A stretch of 64,000 nucleotides of DNA from Cristatella mucedo (GCA_009760855.2 WPIO01000208.1:113501-177500), one strand, 5' to 3'. Counted from the first letter of the stretch, positions 10,935 through 25,039 are shown. The notes: a model not told the origin generated them from the sequence alone. Made by a program: numbers and translations.

Positions 10935-11225
10935 AATTGTAATGCATCTCCGTCTGTAACTCCACAAAGTCATAAAGACAATGTGGGTGTTACGCTGGAG
11001 ATTTTTATATAGCACACTCACAGTCTAAGCGGCTTTCGGTACGCATTCGGAAGCCAACAGACTTCATCTCACTCAACAGCGAGGAAGCGGGAAGCATAGC
11101 AGAGTCAGGAGAGCAGTTGAGGTTGTGAGTAGCATGGAAGTAGCAGCTCAGGACCGCTGTAAAGGATGAGCCCTATTTCGCAGCAACAGAGTAGTCGTCG
11201 TCTAAGAATCGTGGAGGCGAGTTCC
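10935..11225 (-). mobile_element. LINE family 2, 3' end
   Basis: On the minus strand this is the C-terminal end of family 2 ORF2 and its 3' UTR. On the plus strand it starts at ATCTCCGTCTGTAACTCC and ends near GTGGAGGCGAGTTCC. It is 5'-truncated and sits at the left border of duplicated block 2 copy A. Confidence 0.85.
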
Positions 11226-13366
11226 ATAGATAGATAGACATGCGCACCCCAGTCAGGGGTCGTAAAATTATTACTTAGGGAAGCCAGCGGTGAGCGTGGT
11301 GTCAACTGGTTGTTCTCTCCTGGGCGGGAAACCAGCAGTTGAAAACAATGGCTGTTAGTCAGCCAGAGCCGCGGGTCTATGCATGAAAATGCATAAAAAT
11401 CCTCGCTATGAAGAGAAAAGATCGCGTGCCCGTGAAGGTTAAAGAGTGAGCACGCTATGATTCCCTCCCTTACTTTACCCCCCCCCCCCCCGGGTGGGAG
11501 AGAGGAAGGGAATCCGAACACTTAGCGGCTGCGAAACAGGCTTTCCGTGGCGTAGGGGGAAACAAAGGAAAGTTTTGATTAATGAAAACTTAAAACAAAA
11601 CAATTTATAAATGAGATTGCTAAAAGAAATGTTCGTTACTGCCTCTGATTCTGCTATAGCGCTCGCTCATTTCATCGTGAATACGTTCTTATGACCAGCA
11701 AGAATGCCACCATTTTCACCTGAGTTAAATTGCAATTCCAACTATTGCTTCGCTTCTAAACCTTGCTTGCGATATAAAATTACCAATTTCTTCACATTTA
11801 GGAGCAGTTTTTAATGATTGAACTTGAACTCCATGATTTCCTTACCTGGTTACTATCTTCCGCAAAACTCCTTGGTTCAGAGGACTTGTGCTCTTTAGCC
11901 AATTCATTTTCCTCATTGCATGCGATTGATAATAGCTTCACTGCTTCAACCAATGGCATTCAAAGAAAATGTAATGATCTGCTAGCACTATGTAGCGAGT
12001 GAGGCCACCTCACCTTTTAAAGTGAGCGGATACGTGCATTTTCAAGGCCCGTCACCTGCTTCGGCCAAAAGCCGTAGGCTGCTGCGCTCGGACTACAGAG
12101 GACTCGCCGAACTCAGGTCTTGCGGTGCTCAGAATTCGCGCCTCACTCTAAAAATACGCGAAGCCTTTGCGACTTGCTAAAAAAAAAATCATTGCGACAT
12201 GCGACTTGTGACATGCTAAAAACATCATCTGGCGGTATATAATCGCTACTATTCGAAGCTCCTTTCGGTGTGAAAACTCACGCTGCACAGATAAAGATCC
12301 GGTAAATGGACTCCGCGTAGCCTTGCTGCTTGTGTCGTTAGCTTTTGGTGCTAATTCTAACTAAAGCTGGTTCTAGTTTATTGAACAAAATATGCCCTTA
12401 CAATATCGGTGTATAATATATTTTAGTCAAGCATCCGTGCGCCCTAGTAGCATTAATGAGCCTGAGGCGGCTTATAAGTGTGATGCGGCCAGCTAGGTGT
12501 CGCGGCCTGCCCTTTGATTGAAGGAATTCAGCTGCGGACGGACGCGAGCGACCGGCTGCTGCGTTTAAAAATTTAAGTGCCCACATTTCTGCGCTATCAG
12601 CTGCTCATACGGCCCCCTAGGCAAGAAAGATCAGGTGGTTCGCGAATCTCCGTCGCACGTGGCCGCTCGGAGCTTGCCACGGTAATGCCCTGACATTCAG
12701 AGACATTTTTTCGAGACGTCGGGCCATCGAGGCCGTCGATGATTACGGGAGCCGAGTGTTCGACCACCGTCGCCGGTGAGCTCTTACGTCACTGCCCTTC
12801 CCTGCCCCCGCTGTGGGCCCTGATGCACTCACGGTTTGCCTGTAGCATTGCTTAGTCCTCCTGCTAGTGCTGGAGCACGCGCGATAATTTTTTGTCCTGA
12901 GAAGAATCAAACGGCCTTCCCTCTAGAGATAGCGTAGCTGCTATAGCCAAGTGGAAATAAGCACCATGACTGAGCGTCGCGGAGTTCGAATTGATAATAG
13001 CGTAACTCCTCGTTCGGCTAACGCAGCTGTTATCTAATTTCCATAAATTTTCCGCATTTCATGTAAATTACGAAAAGGTCATTTACCTTCATTTAATATC
13101 TAAAATTTTTGAAAATTACATTCAGAGTGAATATAAATATAAATATATATATATATATTTTCTGCATTGCATAGAACTTCTCGGCGGTTGCGTGCAAATT
13201 AAAAAAGCATTCTATTTGCTCAGACATATTTGTATTCGGAAATCCCAACAAGAGCTTAAAATCTTCGGAAATCGATAGATACTCTTAAACAATCATGCTC
13301 AAAGTCTTCACAAATATGATTTTCCTGAATAACAATCAATGCTAATTTCTATATCAAGCATAATTT

Positions 13367-13479
13367 TCAGAAAAGTTTGATTATCTCGGACTCATAGTCT
13401 GCCAGAATGATAAGGATGAAAATGGCGGCAGCAGCAACCGTAGCAGTCACATTTCTCACATCGATTACGTGCACATATA
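13367..13479 (-). CDS. possible alternative exon 4 with membrane anchor
   Basis: The strong acceptor CTTTGCCTTCTTTCAG (ending at 13480) opens a phase-1 frame of 36 residues to TGA. It contains a hydrophobic run (TVAAAIFILIILA) followed by a short charged tail (DYESEIIKLF), as in a single-pass membrane anchor. It joins in phase to the CTTG/GTAACA donor at 13674, giving a 402-residue protein of type I topology. In the duplicated copy the acceptor is AAG rather than CAG and the frame meets a stop after three codons. It could be a real alternative C-terminus or a chance open segment. Confidence 0.35.
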
Positions 13480-13549
13480 CTGAAAGAAGGCAAAGAGCAG
13501 ATTGCTGGGATCGACTCGTGACTCCCTGGTGAAGCTACTAAGGAGTCGA

Positions 13550-15370
<1,821 letters not shown>

Positions 15371-15449
15371 GTTCTCGCCTCTCAGAGCTGAGTGCACCTG
15401 CCGTGCGAAACCACGTGGCTATGTCTCTTACCAGGTGGTAGTGGGCTAA

Positions 15450-15483
15450 TCTGAGTCCTCACGCCGCACGCCTGGTTTATATA
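15450..15483 (-). promoter_or_regulatory. TATA box and initiator of the mucin-like gene
   Basis: On the minus strand TATATAAA lies at 15483-15476, and CTCAGATT contains an initiator-like TCAG with its A at 15452. The spacing from the first T of TATA to that A is 31 nt, which is standard for a metazoan core promoter. The implied 5' UTR is about 82 nt to the ATG at 15370. A GGTAAGAG donor-like site lies in this UTR near 15433 with no obvious partner. Confidence 0.7.
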
Positions 15484-15774
15484 CTGGCTCCTCGCTCGCT
15501 CGGCACGACTCGCGTCCGTGCCATTCAGCTGCGCCGGCCGCTTCTTCAGTTGCACAAGAGCCTCTGGCTGAGCGCCAATTGGCGGACATTCGCTGCGCCT
15601 CGCTTTCGCTGAGCCTAAGTTTCTGCATCCGCTGTGCTCTGCTCGGAGCGCTTTTATTTCGACGATGCTGCAGTTCATCAATCGTCGGAGAGACGCAGGA
15701 TAGCGAGCCTTTGAACGTCCAGTCTGCCGGCCCGGTGACCAGTAGCGCGACAGATTCGGATTATGGCTAGTGCA

Positions 15775-17210
15775 ATGACACGCAACGTGTCTCCATCTGT
15801 AGCTAAGCGAAGCCACAAAGACTTGTAGATGTTTTGCAGTAGAGTTTTTACAGGGCACTCAAAGCCCGTGGAGCTTTTGGTACGCATTTTTAGCCAATTC
15901 AATTCATCTTAGGCAACTAAGAGAAAATAAGACGTCTGCCTGAGTCGGGAGAGCAGTTGAGGTAGTGAGCGGCATGGAAGTAGCTGTTTATGACAGCAGA
16001 AAAGGACGTGCAATAGTCGAGTAGAAGAGTGGTTGTCGTTTTGCAAGAATTGTGGATGTGAGTTCCACAGTCCTGGAACTGCAGAGCAAAAGCTTCTTTT
16101 GCCAACGGTCTGTGAGCAGAATATTGGAACATCTAACTTATTGTCCATGCATGACCTGGGGGCAGGAGAAGGCTGACACTGGTGAAGTAGTTCAGTTGGG
16201 TATAAAGGAGCCAAGCCGTGGCGGGCATTGAGGTTTAGGATCAGCACTTTTCTCTATATCCGTTGATTAACTGGCAGCCATCCAAGTTCTTTCAGCAAAG
16301 GAGACCTATGGTAAAACCTCTGGGATTTGTAAACTAGCTTCGCAGCCATATTCATCGCCAGCTGCAGTGTTCTGGTGGCTTTCTTTGGTTGCCCAGCCAA
16401 TAAGTGATTGCACTAATCTAGCCAAAGCAGAACCAGGGAGCTAGCTAAAGTTGTTTCAAGCCAACGTGAAAGACAGTTTCGAGTCTTAGGGATTAGATTA
16501 TATGTGCTAGCTGAGGAAACAGTCTCCTTAACGACCCTTTACAATTTAGAAAGCTGTCAAAGATGACACTTAAGTTATGAGCACAAGGTGATGGATGTTT
16601 TCACAAGAGCGGTAGCTGTTAAACGAGGCATATTTTCTATTCCAGAAACACGTTTGGGGTTTCCGATGAGTAGGAGCTCCCGTTTTATCGCCATTTAATC
16701 AGAAAATTTGCCGACACCCATGATCAAATGTCGGCAAGGCATTTACTTTATTAATCTCTTCAGCTAATTCCGACGATTTAAATGACAAATGCTGCCGAGT
16801 ATCGTCAGCATAAAAGTTAATAGTGATAGCCTATACCAAGGGCCCGAATAACTTTTCTCAGAGGTTGATTATAAATGGAGAACAGCAAATGACCTAGTGC
16901 CGAACTTTGAGGGACTTCACAGGTGATTGCTTGTTTGATGAGACCTGACCCCCCACACGACACAGGTTAAACACGATCGGACAAGTTTGATTTGAGCCAG
17001 GCCAGTGCCTCGTCTACCAGACTGATCGTTTTCTCAATCACTCGAGTAGAATATCGCGATCTATAGTGTCAATAGGGATCAATGGTGTGGAAGGAAACTG
17101 AGAGATCTCGATGGGCCATGGCAATGACATTCCCTTCATCGTTGCTACATGGGATATCATTGATTGCACGGAGGAGAGCAGTTTCAGTGGAGTGCTGCCG
17201 CTCGAACCGC
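15775..17210 (-). mobile_element. old LINE family 2 relative, decayed ORF2
   Basis: On the minus strand the 3' end (ATCTGTAGCTAAGC.. on the plus strand) and the coding remnant resemble family 2. Landmarks are ARHGLAPLYPTELLHQ and a decayed FYADDT reverse transcriptase motif near 16800-16825. Several stops and frame shifts interrupt it. The same element sits in the duplicated copy at 37595-39110, so it inserted before the duplication. It lies just upstream of the mucin-like gene promoter in the same orientation. Confidence 0.75.
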
Positions 17211-20200
17211 GATTGAGATTCTTCTTAAGCTTTTTTTATTTTAACGTGTGCCGATTTTCAAGAATCTGAAAAAAGGAAGAATATCTAATTAAAAAGCACA
17301 TCTAATTCTGGCCATTAAGATTCCGTCTAACGATGGCTGATTTGAATTACTTTGAGTGTAACCCATTCTTCCAGAGAAGCATTAACAATATTGGTTGTGG
17401 TTGAGCTAGGTGTGTTTTCCAGTGAAAACAAAGCAAATAATGGTACAGGGTCTTCGGGAGATGAGCGGCTTTTACCGGACCTCATAAGGATAGCGACAGC
17501 GCGGGCAGAAACCTCGGAGAATCTCTCAAGGAAATGTTACAGGTTGCGATTCAGCAATTACTTTAATCGAAGGAAGCTCCGCGTGGAAGCACGAATGAGC
17601 ACGAATTTCTTAGTGAAGAAGGCGGAAAACGTTTTGGCCGAGCCGTTATTATCTGGGCAGTGAGGCTTCTCTGTTGCTATGTACTAGCCTGCTATTGTTT
17701 ACCGTCTTAGAAATCTGTTTTGGCTCTGACTTGCAGGACCTCAGTTTTCCGTTGAAAACAAGGCATTCAGCTTTTCTAAGCTTTCGGATGTAGACTCAAA
17801 GGAAGTCTTTGAAATTGACTAGATTTTCATCGGACTCAGACTTCATAAAGAAGCGGCGATCAAGCCTGAGCTTAATACGGTGCATCTTCAGAAGTTTTTT
17901 CGTAAGTTGAAAGCCTCAAGTAACGAGAGTAATGAGAATGGTGTGCGCACACAGTGTCGTATTTGTACCCCATTACGGCGGCATCCTATATATTATAAAT
18001 TTTCATTTTTATCGAGCCTTTAACATGGTAGACTAGGTAGTTTTGAGAGACGGCATGGGTCAAGATTTATTTTCTCTCCGACTATATTTAGATTCTACGC
18101 AACTTGGTTTGGTTGAGAGGCTTGTAGCACCTAATGTCCACGGGGAGAGGAGAGATGAGTGAGCTTCGCCGCTGCTGAAGCGCGTCAACCGCTCCCGGCT
18201 GGCGGCGTTTCGGAGCGCGAGTGTGCAACAAGTAGGTCGCCTTACCTAGAGCGTCTCAGGCGCCATCCTACGTTGACGGTCACGAGTGTTCGTCAGCATG
18301 AGCTTGATCGAGTCTTTAATTACCGACAGACGATTTTACCAGACTTTATCCGCGGGCTCAAAATATCGCTCTGCGCGTTCAGTTTAGTCCTATCGCCACA
18401 CTCCTCGCAAGCTCTATCTGAGACAGGCATTCTTACTGGCAGGGATGGGGCCATGGGGTCTGGGGGGGGGCAAACGCCACCTCCCTCCGGTGGACGGAAG
18501 TCCTTATATTCTGGGGCTAATTCCCCGAACCCAAAAAAGAGCAGGAGCCGTGTCCCTTTGCCCCCGAACTTGAAAATCGTTGCTTCGTCCCTGCTAACGC
18601 GGCATGTACCTCCCCGTACTTACGTAGCCAGCGTCTACGCTGGGGCGCGACGCACGTAGGCAGAGGTCCGAGCAACAAGGCACGTGATCAGCTCCTGTTG
18701 ACTCAGTCGTGCTGCGGCTTCCGCTGACAGAGCCGATGCCCCGATCGTCGCTTCGCCGTAGCGTAACTTTTGACTTAAGGAGAACTAGGATTCCACTTCT
18801 ACCTTACTCGAAAGCTAGTAAACTGAGGGCCACTTCTTTGCTAAACGAAAACTGTACCTCTCTCCGTCCAGAGGTGGATAGCCTTAATACTACTTCACAG
18901 CGCCAAATCCAATCGCCAAGACCACGGTGCATGCGCACACAGAAAATTCGAGCCACGGGCGCTATACGAACGTATTCGACGGCGTCCGCCGAGCTCTCCC
19001 CCTGACGCCGGCTCCCGCCGCCCCGCGGCCGTCGATCGCTGGAGCGCGAATGCCCGCCCCCCCCCCCGCCTCTCGCATTCCCAGAGTAACGAGTTCGCCA
19101 ACTGGCGGCTGCGGCGAAGAAGACTTTGAGCAGGCGTCTTCTTAATCTATAATAGCTAACCGGGACGCTAGGGTGAGAGCTTAGTGCTAGTTGGCCTGGC
19201 GCCGTGGATCGCAGGGGGCAAGGAATTATCCGCCGTCACTCCTCGGCAACCGATGAGAGACCGCGTGTCCAGCTCGAGCGTCGAGACAAGGCTTGAGACA
19301 ATTACTATGAACTGAATTATGGCCGACCTTGGCAGGCCAGCCGACATCGAGCGGTCGCTCCTGCGGAGGGAGCAGGCCGACGCGACAGGCAGTAATGCCG
19401 CCGCGGTCGGCTCCTGGGCCTCGGCTGCCGCCGCCGCTCGCGCCAGACCCTTGCTCCTCGCTGCTCCTACCGCAGCCGCTGCTCCGCCTTCTTGCTCGCT
19501 GCTCGAGGATGACGGCACTTTAGCTTGCTAGGTGAGAGTTCAAAATACAATCTGGGAGACTGTCAGCTTCACTTCTCGTTTCAAGTGTTCCACTTGCGAC
19601 CTCAGACGCAGTTGCTCCAAAAGACCTACAGCGCTGTCCAGTTCATCAATGATAGCTTTCGCGGGCTCCGCGTTTGAAAATTATGGCTAAGACTTTCTGC
19701 AGTTCTTTCCGCCTCTGAGTTGACTTCGAAAATAATTAGTAGAATGTGCTATGTATTGTTCCAAAAATGATAATGACACCGGAATTTTGACTTTCAGCAC
19801 GAATTCTCGCCAGATCTAATCTGCGGTCATCACAGTTTACAAACATTTCCTTTGTCTCATTTCAGGACAGTATTCTCTTTTTGCCACCTGACAAGTGGCC
19901 CGACGCGACTCCTGCTTTGTCGTAGCACAGCCAGTAAAGCAAGCCTGGCTTGTGCGGTCTAACAGTGTGCCGGTGCTCAGCGACGGTACGCTGGCTCGCC
20001 CTTGACGCGACGCAGCCCGCCTGTAGCAGGCAGGCAGGCTGGAGCAAGTGGTCGTGGGGGGGGGGCGGTTGAAATGCAAACAAGAGGGGCGAGCGGTCGT
20101 GCGCTTGCTTCGCTGCGAGCGCGCGGCCGAATACGCGGCGGTTAAAGCCTCCCCTCGGTGCTTCCGTGTCGTCGCGTGTGCGCCGCCAGAGCGTCAAGCT

Positions 20201-20690
20201 ACAGCTTGGTTTGTCTGTAAACATGCTTAACTAGCTCCGCCAACAATAGTGAAATCCATCGAAATGAGGACTTACTTGAAACCTAGATTAATGTTATCGC
20301 ATGAGTTTAAAAAAAGGAAGTATGCACAATCCGTTTTGCTTTTGGCGTCCCCGCGACGTTGGCGCCCGCGGACATCCGTCCGTCCCTGCCCACCCCTTGC
20401 TACGCTTCCTCAGGTTCCGGCCCACGCTTTTCCTCGCGTCGCCTCAAAAGAGCTAGTGACGGCGGCGGCGCGTGCATGCCCTGCCGGAATGCCAACCGAG
20501 GCTGCGTAGGGCCAGACTGAGGGGAGCGCATAACATCCGGCAGCGCGACGCAGCAGCAGCTGGCTAGCTGCTGCTGCTGCTTCTCCGTCCACATCTGTCA
20601 GGCACCGAACTGTGTCAAAACTGCTAGTGCCTGTCCAGCGAATGCGCCCCTTTGTATTTTGCTGCAGGCGAAAGCATCTGCGATTCAGAT
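17211..20690. other. no supported gene; partly specific to copy A
   Basis: The 17.3-18.05 and 18.3-20.69 kb parts have no counterpart in the duplicated copy. Frames such as 18159-18659 (plus) and 19168-19518 (minus, Ala/Ser-rich) have no signal peptide, domain or exon-border pair that I trust. GC-rich homopolymer runs occur at about 18462, 19051 and 20056. Confidence 0.4.
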
Positions 20691-20691
20691 C

Positions 20692-21400
20692 AGTCGAACT
20701 GTCGCCGCAGGAAGTGTGTCACGAAACTTGCATCGAGAGGAGAGCGCCGAATGACCGCCGCGTGCGCGCCCGCGTCCGGCGCGGAATGTACCCGTCGCGA
20801 CGGGCTGAGCTGAGCCCGCTCGGATGGCGACGCCGCCCCAGGCTTCCGGTCCGCTACCCGCTCGGCATCGACTCTCCTGCTGCCGACGACTGCGGCGCAT
20901 CGTTTCCGGGCCGTCACGTGCTGCTGCTACTGCCACGCTGCTGACTGCTTCCGCTGTCCACCTCCGGGCTCAGCAATACTTCATTCGCTTCAGTCTCTCC
21001 GTTGCATGCGACGAAGTCCTTTGACTAACGCGGGCGCTCTCCGAAAGCAGCTCTGGCGTCTTCCAAGTTCGCCGTAGAAAGCTCTCGCGCTCGATACTCA
21101 GCTCGCTCGTCGTGGCGTCATATTGTGTGATGAGAAACGAAGACAGATGAGACGGTGAATACAGTCAGTGGTACCTGAGCCCAGTACTTGAGAGTAAAAT
21201 ATCGCCAAGTATCGAGCCGGCGTCCCAACTGCCAAGATTGAAGCAGTGGCGTCGGCTCGTGGGCCGAAAAGCCAGCTCGCAGCCAACGTGCGACTCCATC
21301 TTTCTTTATTGTAACAAAACGACTTCATTCCGAAGCAGCACATCAAGCTCCCAACCCCCACCGAGACGGCTCACAGCGAGACAGGCCCCAACCGCTGCGC
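20692..21400 (+). repeat. near-identical patch of the duplication, copy A
   Basis: From GTCGAACTGTCGCCGCAGG onward this matches 39497-40260 almost base for base. The roughly 285 bp at 21105-21390 differ at two positions that I can see. The flanking duplicated sequence to the right is only about 80% alike. The patch contains an old GC-shifted family 2 LINE remnant and, on the minus strand, an AATAAAG motif (near 21307). Confidence 0.85.
20860..21065 (+). mobile_element. diverged LINE family 2 remnant
   Basis: The sequence follows the end of family 2 ORF2 in order: TCTCCTGCTGCCGAC, the segment corresponding to the ..TCTTTTTCAGCGG.. part, then TCTCCGTTGCATGCGACGAAGTC, matching family 2 TTTGTTGCGTGAGACGAAGTC, then CCGAAAGCAGCTCT for CCGAAAGCCGCTTA. 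Many substitutions raise its GC content. No intact frame remains. The same remnant is at about 39670-39910. Confidence 0.6.
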
Positions 21401-22368
21401 CGCGCGTCCACTCCCCAACCCCCGCTCTCTCCCGCGTCTGGGACGCAACACTCGCGCCAAGGGCGCGACGCTAATTGCACGACAGCCAAGCTCATCTGAG
21501 GCACGCCCAGCTGGTAAACCGCAAGAGGAGAGCCCTGCACAACCAAAATATTCAGCCTCCAGCGGCCAAAGCTGACGCAACCCACTGCCTAACCATCTAA
21601 CGACAACAACGCGAGTGCTACTGTCGCGACGATGCCAGCCCGGAAGGTTGCGGCGGGGCAGAAAGAGCGCTCTACCTATCGCGACTTTCGCTCACAGCTA
21701 GTCGGTGGCTTCTCCTGTTGCAAAAAGTTGAGCGAGCTACGTGCAAGTTTAACAGTAGGCGGTGGGTTGTGCGCAAGCATTGCTCTTCCGTTTACCTGAC
21801 AAAAATATCTACACTGGCACGCATACCAAGCGATAGTTTGAAGCCATTGGAGGCGTCGTTCTTTTAGCCCATTTAGCCGGCGGCAGCGAAAGCTTGAACC
21901 GCATCTGGCTTCTGGGCGCGGCCCGCTCGTCCAGACTTACAGCGCTCAGTCGGATGGGGGGGGGGGTTGGGGTGGCTCTTAGAAAAAAACCGCAGCTTCT
22001 ATTGGATAGCGGAACAGCGGAACGGTGGCAGATGACGCAGCAGCGACCGGCGCGGACGGCGACGTCGCATGCCGGACGGCTAGCGGTCAGGGCCACTCGT
22101 GCTGCCGGCGAGCTCATGCCTGCATCGTCGTGTTTGGCCGAATGCCCTTTTCTGGCACTCGCCGTCGTAAAGTGTCACTTTCGCAAGAGTTCGCAGCGCG
22201 GCATTAATCTAAGCCGCGTCGCAGACGTGCGTGTAAATGCAGCGTGCAAAGCTAAGCACACGCACGCTGTGACGTCACGAAAACTGACCAGCACGCGTAT
22301 ACAACGATCACCGCCGCCGCCGCCGAAGCTGTCGCTAGCCAAATAAACGCCCACCAGTAGTTTCTTTC

Positions 22369-22401
22369 TCTGTCTCTGTCTCTCTCTCTCTCTCTTTCTC
22401 T

Positions 22402-22454
<53 letters not shown>

Positions 22455-22512
22455 TTCTCTTCTCCTCTCTCTCTATCTCTTTCTCTTCTCCTCTCTCTCT
22501 CTCTCTCTCTTG
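22369..22512 (+). repeat. CT-rich microsatellite, expanded in copy A
   Basis: An impure CT/CTT run following GCCAAATAAACGCCC. The duplicated copy (41238-41262) has only about 25 bp of CT-rich sequence at the same place, so the run expanded here or shrank there after duplication. Confidence 0.9.
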
Positions 22513-22725
22513 ACCAAACCCGCTGACTGTTTGATTCAAGCAGTTTGGGCTAGCCAGAGTAGTAGAGAAATTAAGAAAGCAACCGTTTCTAGCGCCTTGC
22601 AGCGAACTCCGATTGTCAGCGCTCTTGGCAGAGCAGCCCTTGGCTGCTGCGCCTAAAAGTAGTCCACGTCGCGCCGTCGATCGACGGTGAAGCTGGGTGG
22701 CGTGCGCTGCTAGGACCGCGCAGCC

Positions 22726-22760
22726 GTCACTAGTTACGTCACTAGTTACGTCACTAGTTC
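22726..22760 (+). repeat. 12-bp tandem repeat with CRE-like motif
   Basis: Nearly three units of GTCACTAGTTAC. The junctions create two TTACGTCAC sequences, a half-site type bound by bZIP factors, and each unit has an ACTAGT palindrome. This lies in a segment absent from copy B. Regulatory function is only a possibility. Confidence 0.6.
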
Positions 22761-23189
22761 GGGTAGCGGCGAAATGTGCGAGCGCGCAAAGATGTGAAGC
22801 TCGCAGCGCTAGGACGAGGAGCGAAGTAGGAAAAGCGACGCTCGATGGGCAGCAGGAAGCGCTAGCAACGGAATTAGTAACAAGAGCAAACAGTAGCTTT
22901 TGCATTACGGACGATACGATGACAGGTGACGTCCAACAGATTCGCCTTCACGGGCGCAGTAGCTCCAGCTCAACGCTAGGGACTCACAAACCGGCAGACC
23001 GCTACTCCTGAAGAGGGCGACAGCGGTCAGGCAGCACCGCTGACTTAGGTAATATATCATAGAATGCATCTTCTGACCAAGAAGCTAAAACCAAGCGAGA
23101 TTCAGTTGCATCAACTTCACATAAACATCCTTGACTTCTGTATAGGCCACAATCGCAGGCAGTGCAAAAGTTCTGGCAGTCAGGGTAAT

Positions 23190-23368
23190 TTTGCGTGCTG
23201 ACACTGTGCATGTCACCCCTAACCATATTATTCATTTTTTTTGTTTTTCAAGCATGATTTTACTTACCATCTAATTGCATTTCCCTTTTCAGCAAATGTA
23301 AAGCGCCTAGAAAGAGATTGAGTTCTCTGAGGGCACTTTATCAAGTGCATTATTATTAGTATTATTAA
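23190..23368 (+). mobile_element. LINE family 1, 3' UTR and tail
   Basis: It contains GCGTGCTGACACTGTGCATG, TTTTTCAAGCATGATTTTAC, AAGCGCCTAGAAAGAG and an (ATT)n tail. 5'-truncated. It lies just right of the end of duplicated block 2. Confidence 0.88.
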
Positions 23369-23371
23369 TTT

Positions 23372-23690
23372 CGGTCTTGCAACTGTCGAACACACTTTAT
23401 TTTTTAGCAGTACTTGAACCCCACTACTCATGATTGAGAACGGATAACACGGCATGCGTCAAAAATGCTATTGCTATGAGCTTGGCACAATGCACCATAT
23501 AGACAATGGCTTCATAAGGATTATTCAATAACAGGCAGTATATGTACCATGCCCCACGAACGCCAGCGAACGTGACAGAAAATTAGGACTTGAATTTATT
23601 CTTTCCCTGATAGCTTGAGTTCTTTTATAGCTCAGATCTGGATGGTTTCGCTACTGTCTCGTTGTATACTTTGAAGTTCCTTAATTAACG
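23372..23690 (+). repeat. dispersed repeat R2, copy 1
   Basis: Matches 58675-58992 in direct orientation. Shared words include AACTGTCGAAC, CTCATGATTGAGAAC, GCACAATGCACCAT, TATAACAGGCAG-type sequence and CTCAGATCTG.ATGGTTTCGCT. The copies are about 75-80% alike by eye. The class is unknown and no common frame is kept. Confidence 0.65.
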
Positions 23691-23749
23691 GCGATGTCCA
23701 ACAGTAGGAGTTATGTGCCCGACCGACTGGAAATGGTTGTGGGACATTT

Positions 23750-23875
23750 CCTCCCCCCCCCCCCGAACATTCCCCCCCCCGAACATTCCCCCTCCGAACA
23801 TTTCCCCTAAATGTTGATGAATGTATAACTGAGAATACAGATATATATATATATATATATATATGTGTATATATA

Positions 23876-23932
<57 letters not shown>

Positions 23933-23935
23933 CGC
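23750..23935. repeat. C-run 17-18-mer repeats followed by (TA)n/(TG)n
   Basis: CCCCCCC-GAACATT units repeat three to four times at 23752-23808. A TA-rich microsatellite with ATGTGTAT interruptions follows at 23838-23932. The minus-strand frame over it (Gly-rich, then Ile/Tyr repeats) is a repeat translation. Confidence 0.9.
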
Positions 23936-24005
23936 CGCCTGTAGGCTGTAGCTTATTGCTTGCTTCGTGCGACGCGATGCCGTATTCTCGGTAGCAGCCT
24001 TTTAA

Positions 24006-24160
24006 ATAATAATACATTTGATAAAGCGCCCTCAGAGAATTCAATCTCTTTCTAGGCGCTTCACATTTGCTGCAAAGGGAAGCGCGATGGAATGGTGAGT
24101 AATATCATGCTTAATAACCATGAATAATATGGTTAGGGATGACAGGCACAGGGTCAGCAA
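24006..24160 (-). mobile_element. LINE family 1, 3' end
   Basis: The plus strand shows AAATAATAATAC, then the reverse complement of the family 1 3' end (GATAAAGCGCCCTCAGAGAA, CTTTCTAGGCGCTT). 5'-truncated to about 150 bp. Confidence 0.88.
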
Positions 24161-24182
24161 GCAAATGTGGTTAGTAGATATA

Positions 24183-24256
24183 TAATAATAATAATAATAC
24201 ATTAGTGGAGCCCCTTCAGAGAACCTAATCTCCTTATAGGCACTTTACATTTGCAA
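24183..24256 (-). mobile_element. LINE family 1, terminal stub
   Basis: An (AAT)n tail followed by CTTCAGAGAACCTAATCTCC and GGCACTTTACATTTGC. Only about 75 bp; diverged. Confidence 0.75.
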
Positions 24257-24442
24257 AAACCAACAACCACTTACTGCAGCAAGCATTGCAGCTGCACACT
24301 GTCTGCTCACTCGCTGTCTGCCACTCAGTTCGGTGCACTTCAGTAATGCAAAAAACAGGGATCAAAACACGAGGGAAATGCCCAGTTATTCTTATCCTTT
24401 TTTCATTAAAAATACCCCAAACATAATTGCACACTTTGAAGC

Positions 24443-24632
24443 TATAATAATAATTATAATAATACGAGCTGATTTAAGAGCCTCTTTATGCATGGTGACA
24501 GAAGAGCCTAAAGGCTATCGCAACCTCTTGCAATGGCAATATTGGATCGCCCACCGAAAGATTCAAACCCACGGCCTCGGGACCGAGGTCATGAAGAGCA
24601 ACAGCTCGCCTTACCAAGTGTGCCGTCACGGC
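24443..24632 (-). mobile_element. SINE-A, minus-strand copy
   Basis: On the minus strand: GCCGTGACGGCACACTTGGTAAGG (first twenty bases diagnostic), GACCTCGGTCCCGAGG, GTGGGTTTGAATC, GGTGGGCGATCC, a GGCTCTTCTGTC body and AAATCAGCT, ending in an (ATT)n-rich tail. The central part is a B-box-like tRNA motif. It shares head, body and terminus with copies at 32776, 41664, 48702 and 49279. Confidence 0.82.
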
Positions 24633-25039
24633 AGAAGCCAGCACTGATGGCACACTGATATGCAAGCGCCCGAGTAAACAGGCACAAACGACGTTTGCCG
24701 CATTGCAATGATGCCGATAGGTTTTCATCTCACTACGAACAGATGAAGCAGCGAGCACTAGATTCGGATGCCGGGCAAGGACCTTCGTCAGCACAGCAAT
24801 CCGGTCAATCGCATGACGGCCAGTTTGACAGCTGAAAGCTACTCGGTCGTGACTGCAAAGCAGCAGCGACCGGCCGGTGCGCACTCGCGGCGTCATCGAT
24901 CGCATAGGTCAGAATAAGCCGTCGGGTAGGTGCGCGAGCCCGACCAGCACGTGACCTGACCGGTGCTCGCAGCGCCTGTGCAGCTGGAGAGGTCGTCTGC
25001 ACACGTTCGTCAGATGGCCACGAGAGCGGACGTCTAGAC

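Noticed and set aside
19168-19518. Ala/Ser-rich 116-residue protein on the minus strand
   Set aside because: GC-rich, low-complexity frame with antisense frames of equal length. No signal peptide, promoter or splice context.
21098-21400. Solo LTR suggested by an AATAAA motif and near-identity of two copies
   Set aside because: I could not find matching TG..CA ends with a target duplication, and the near-identical region is larger than this segment.
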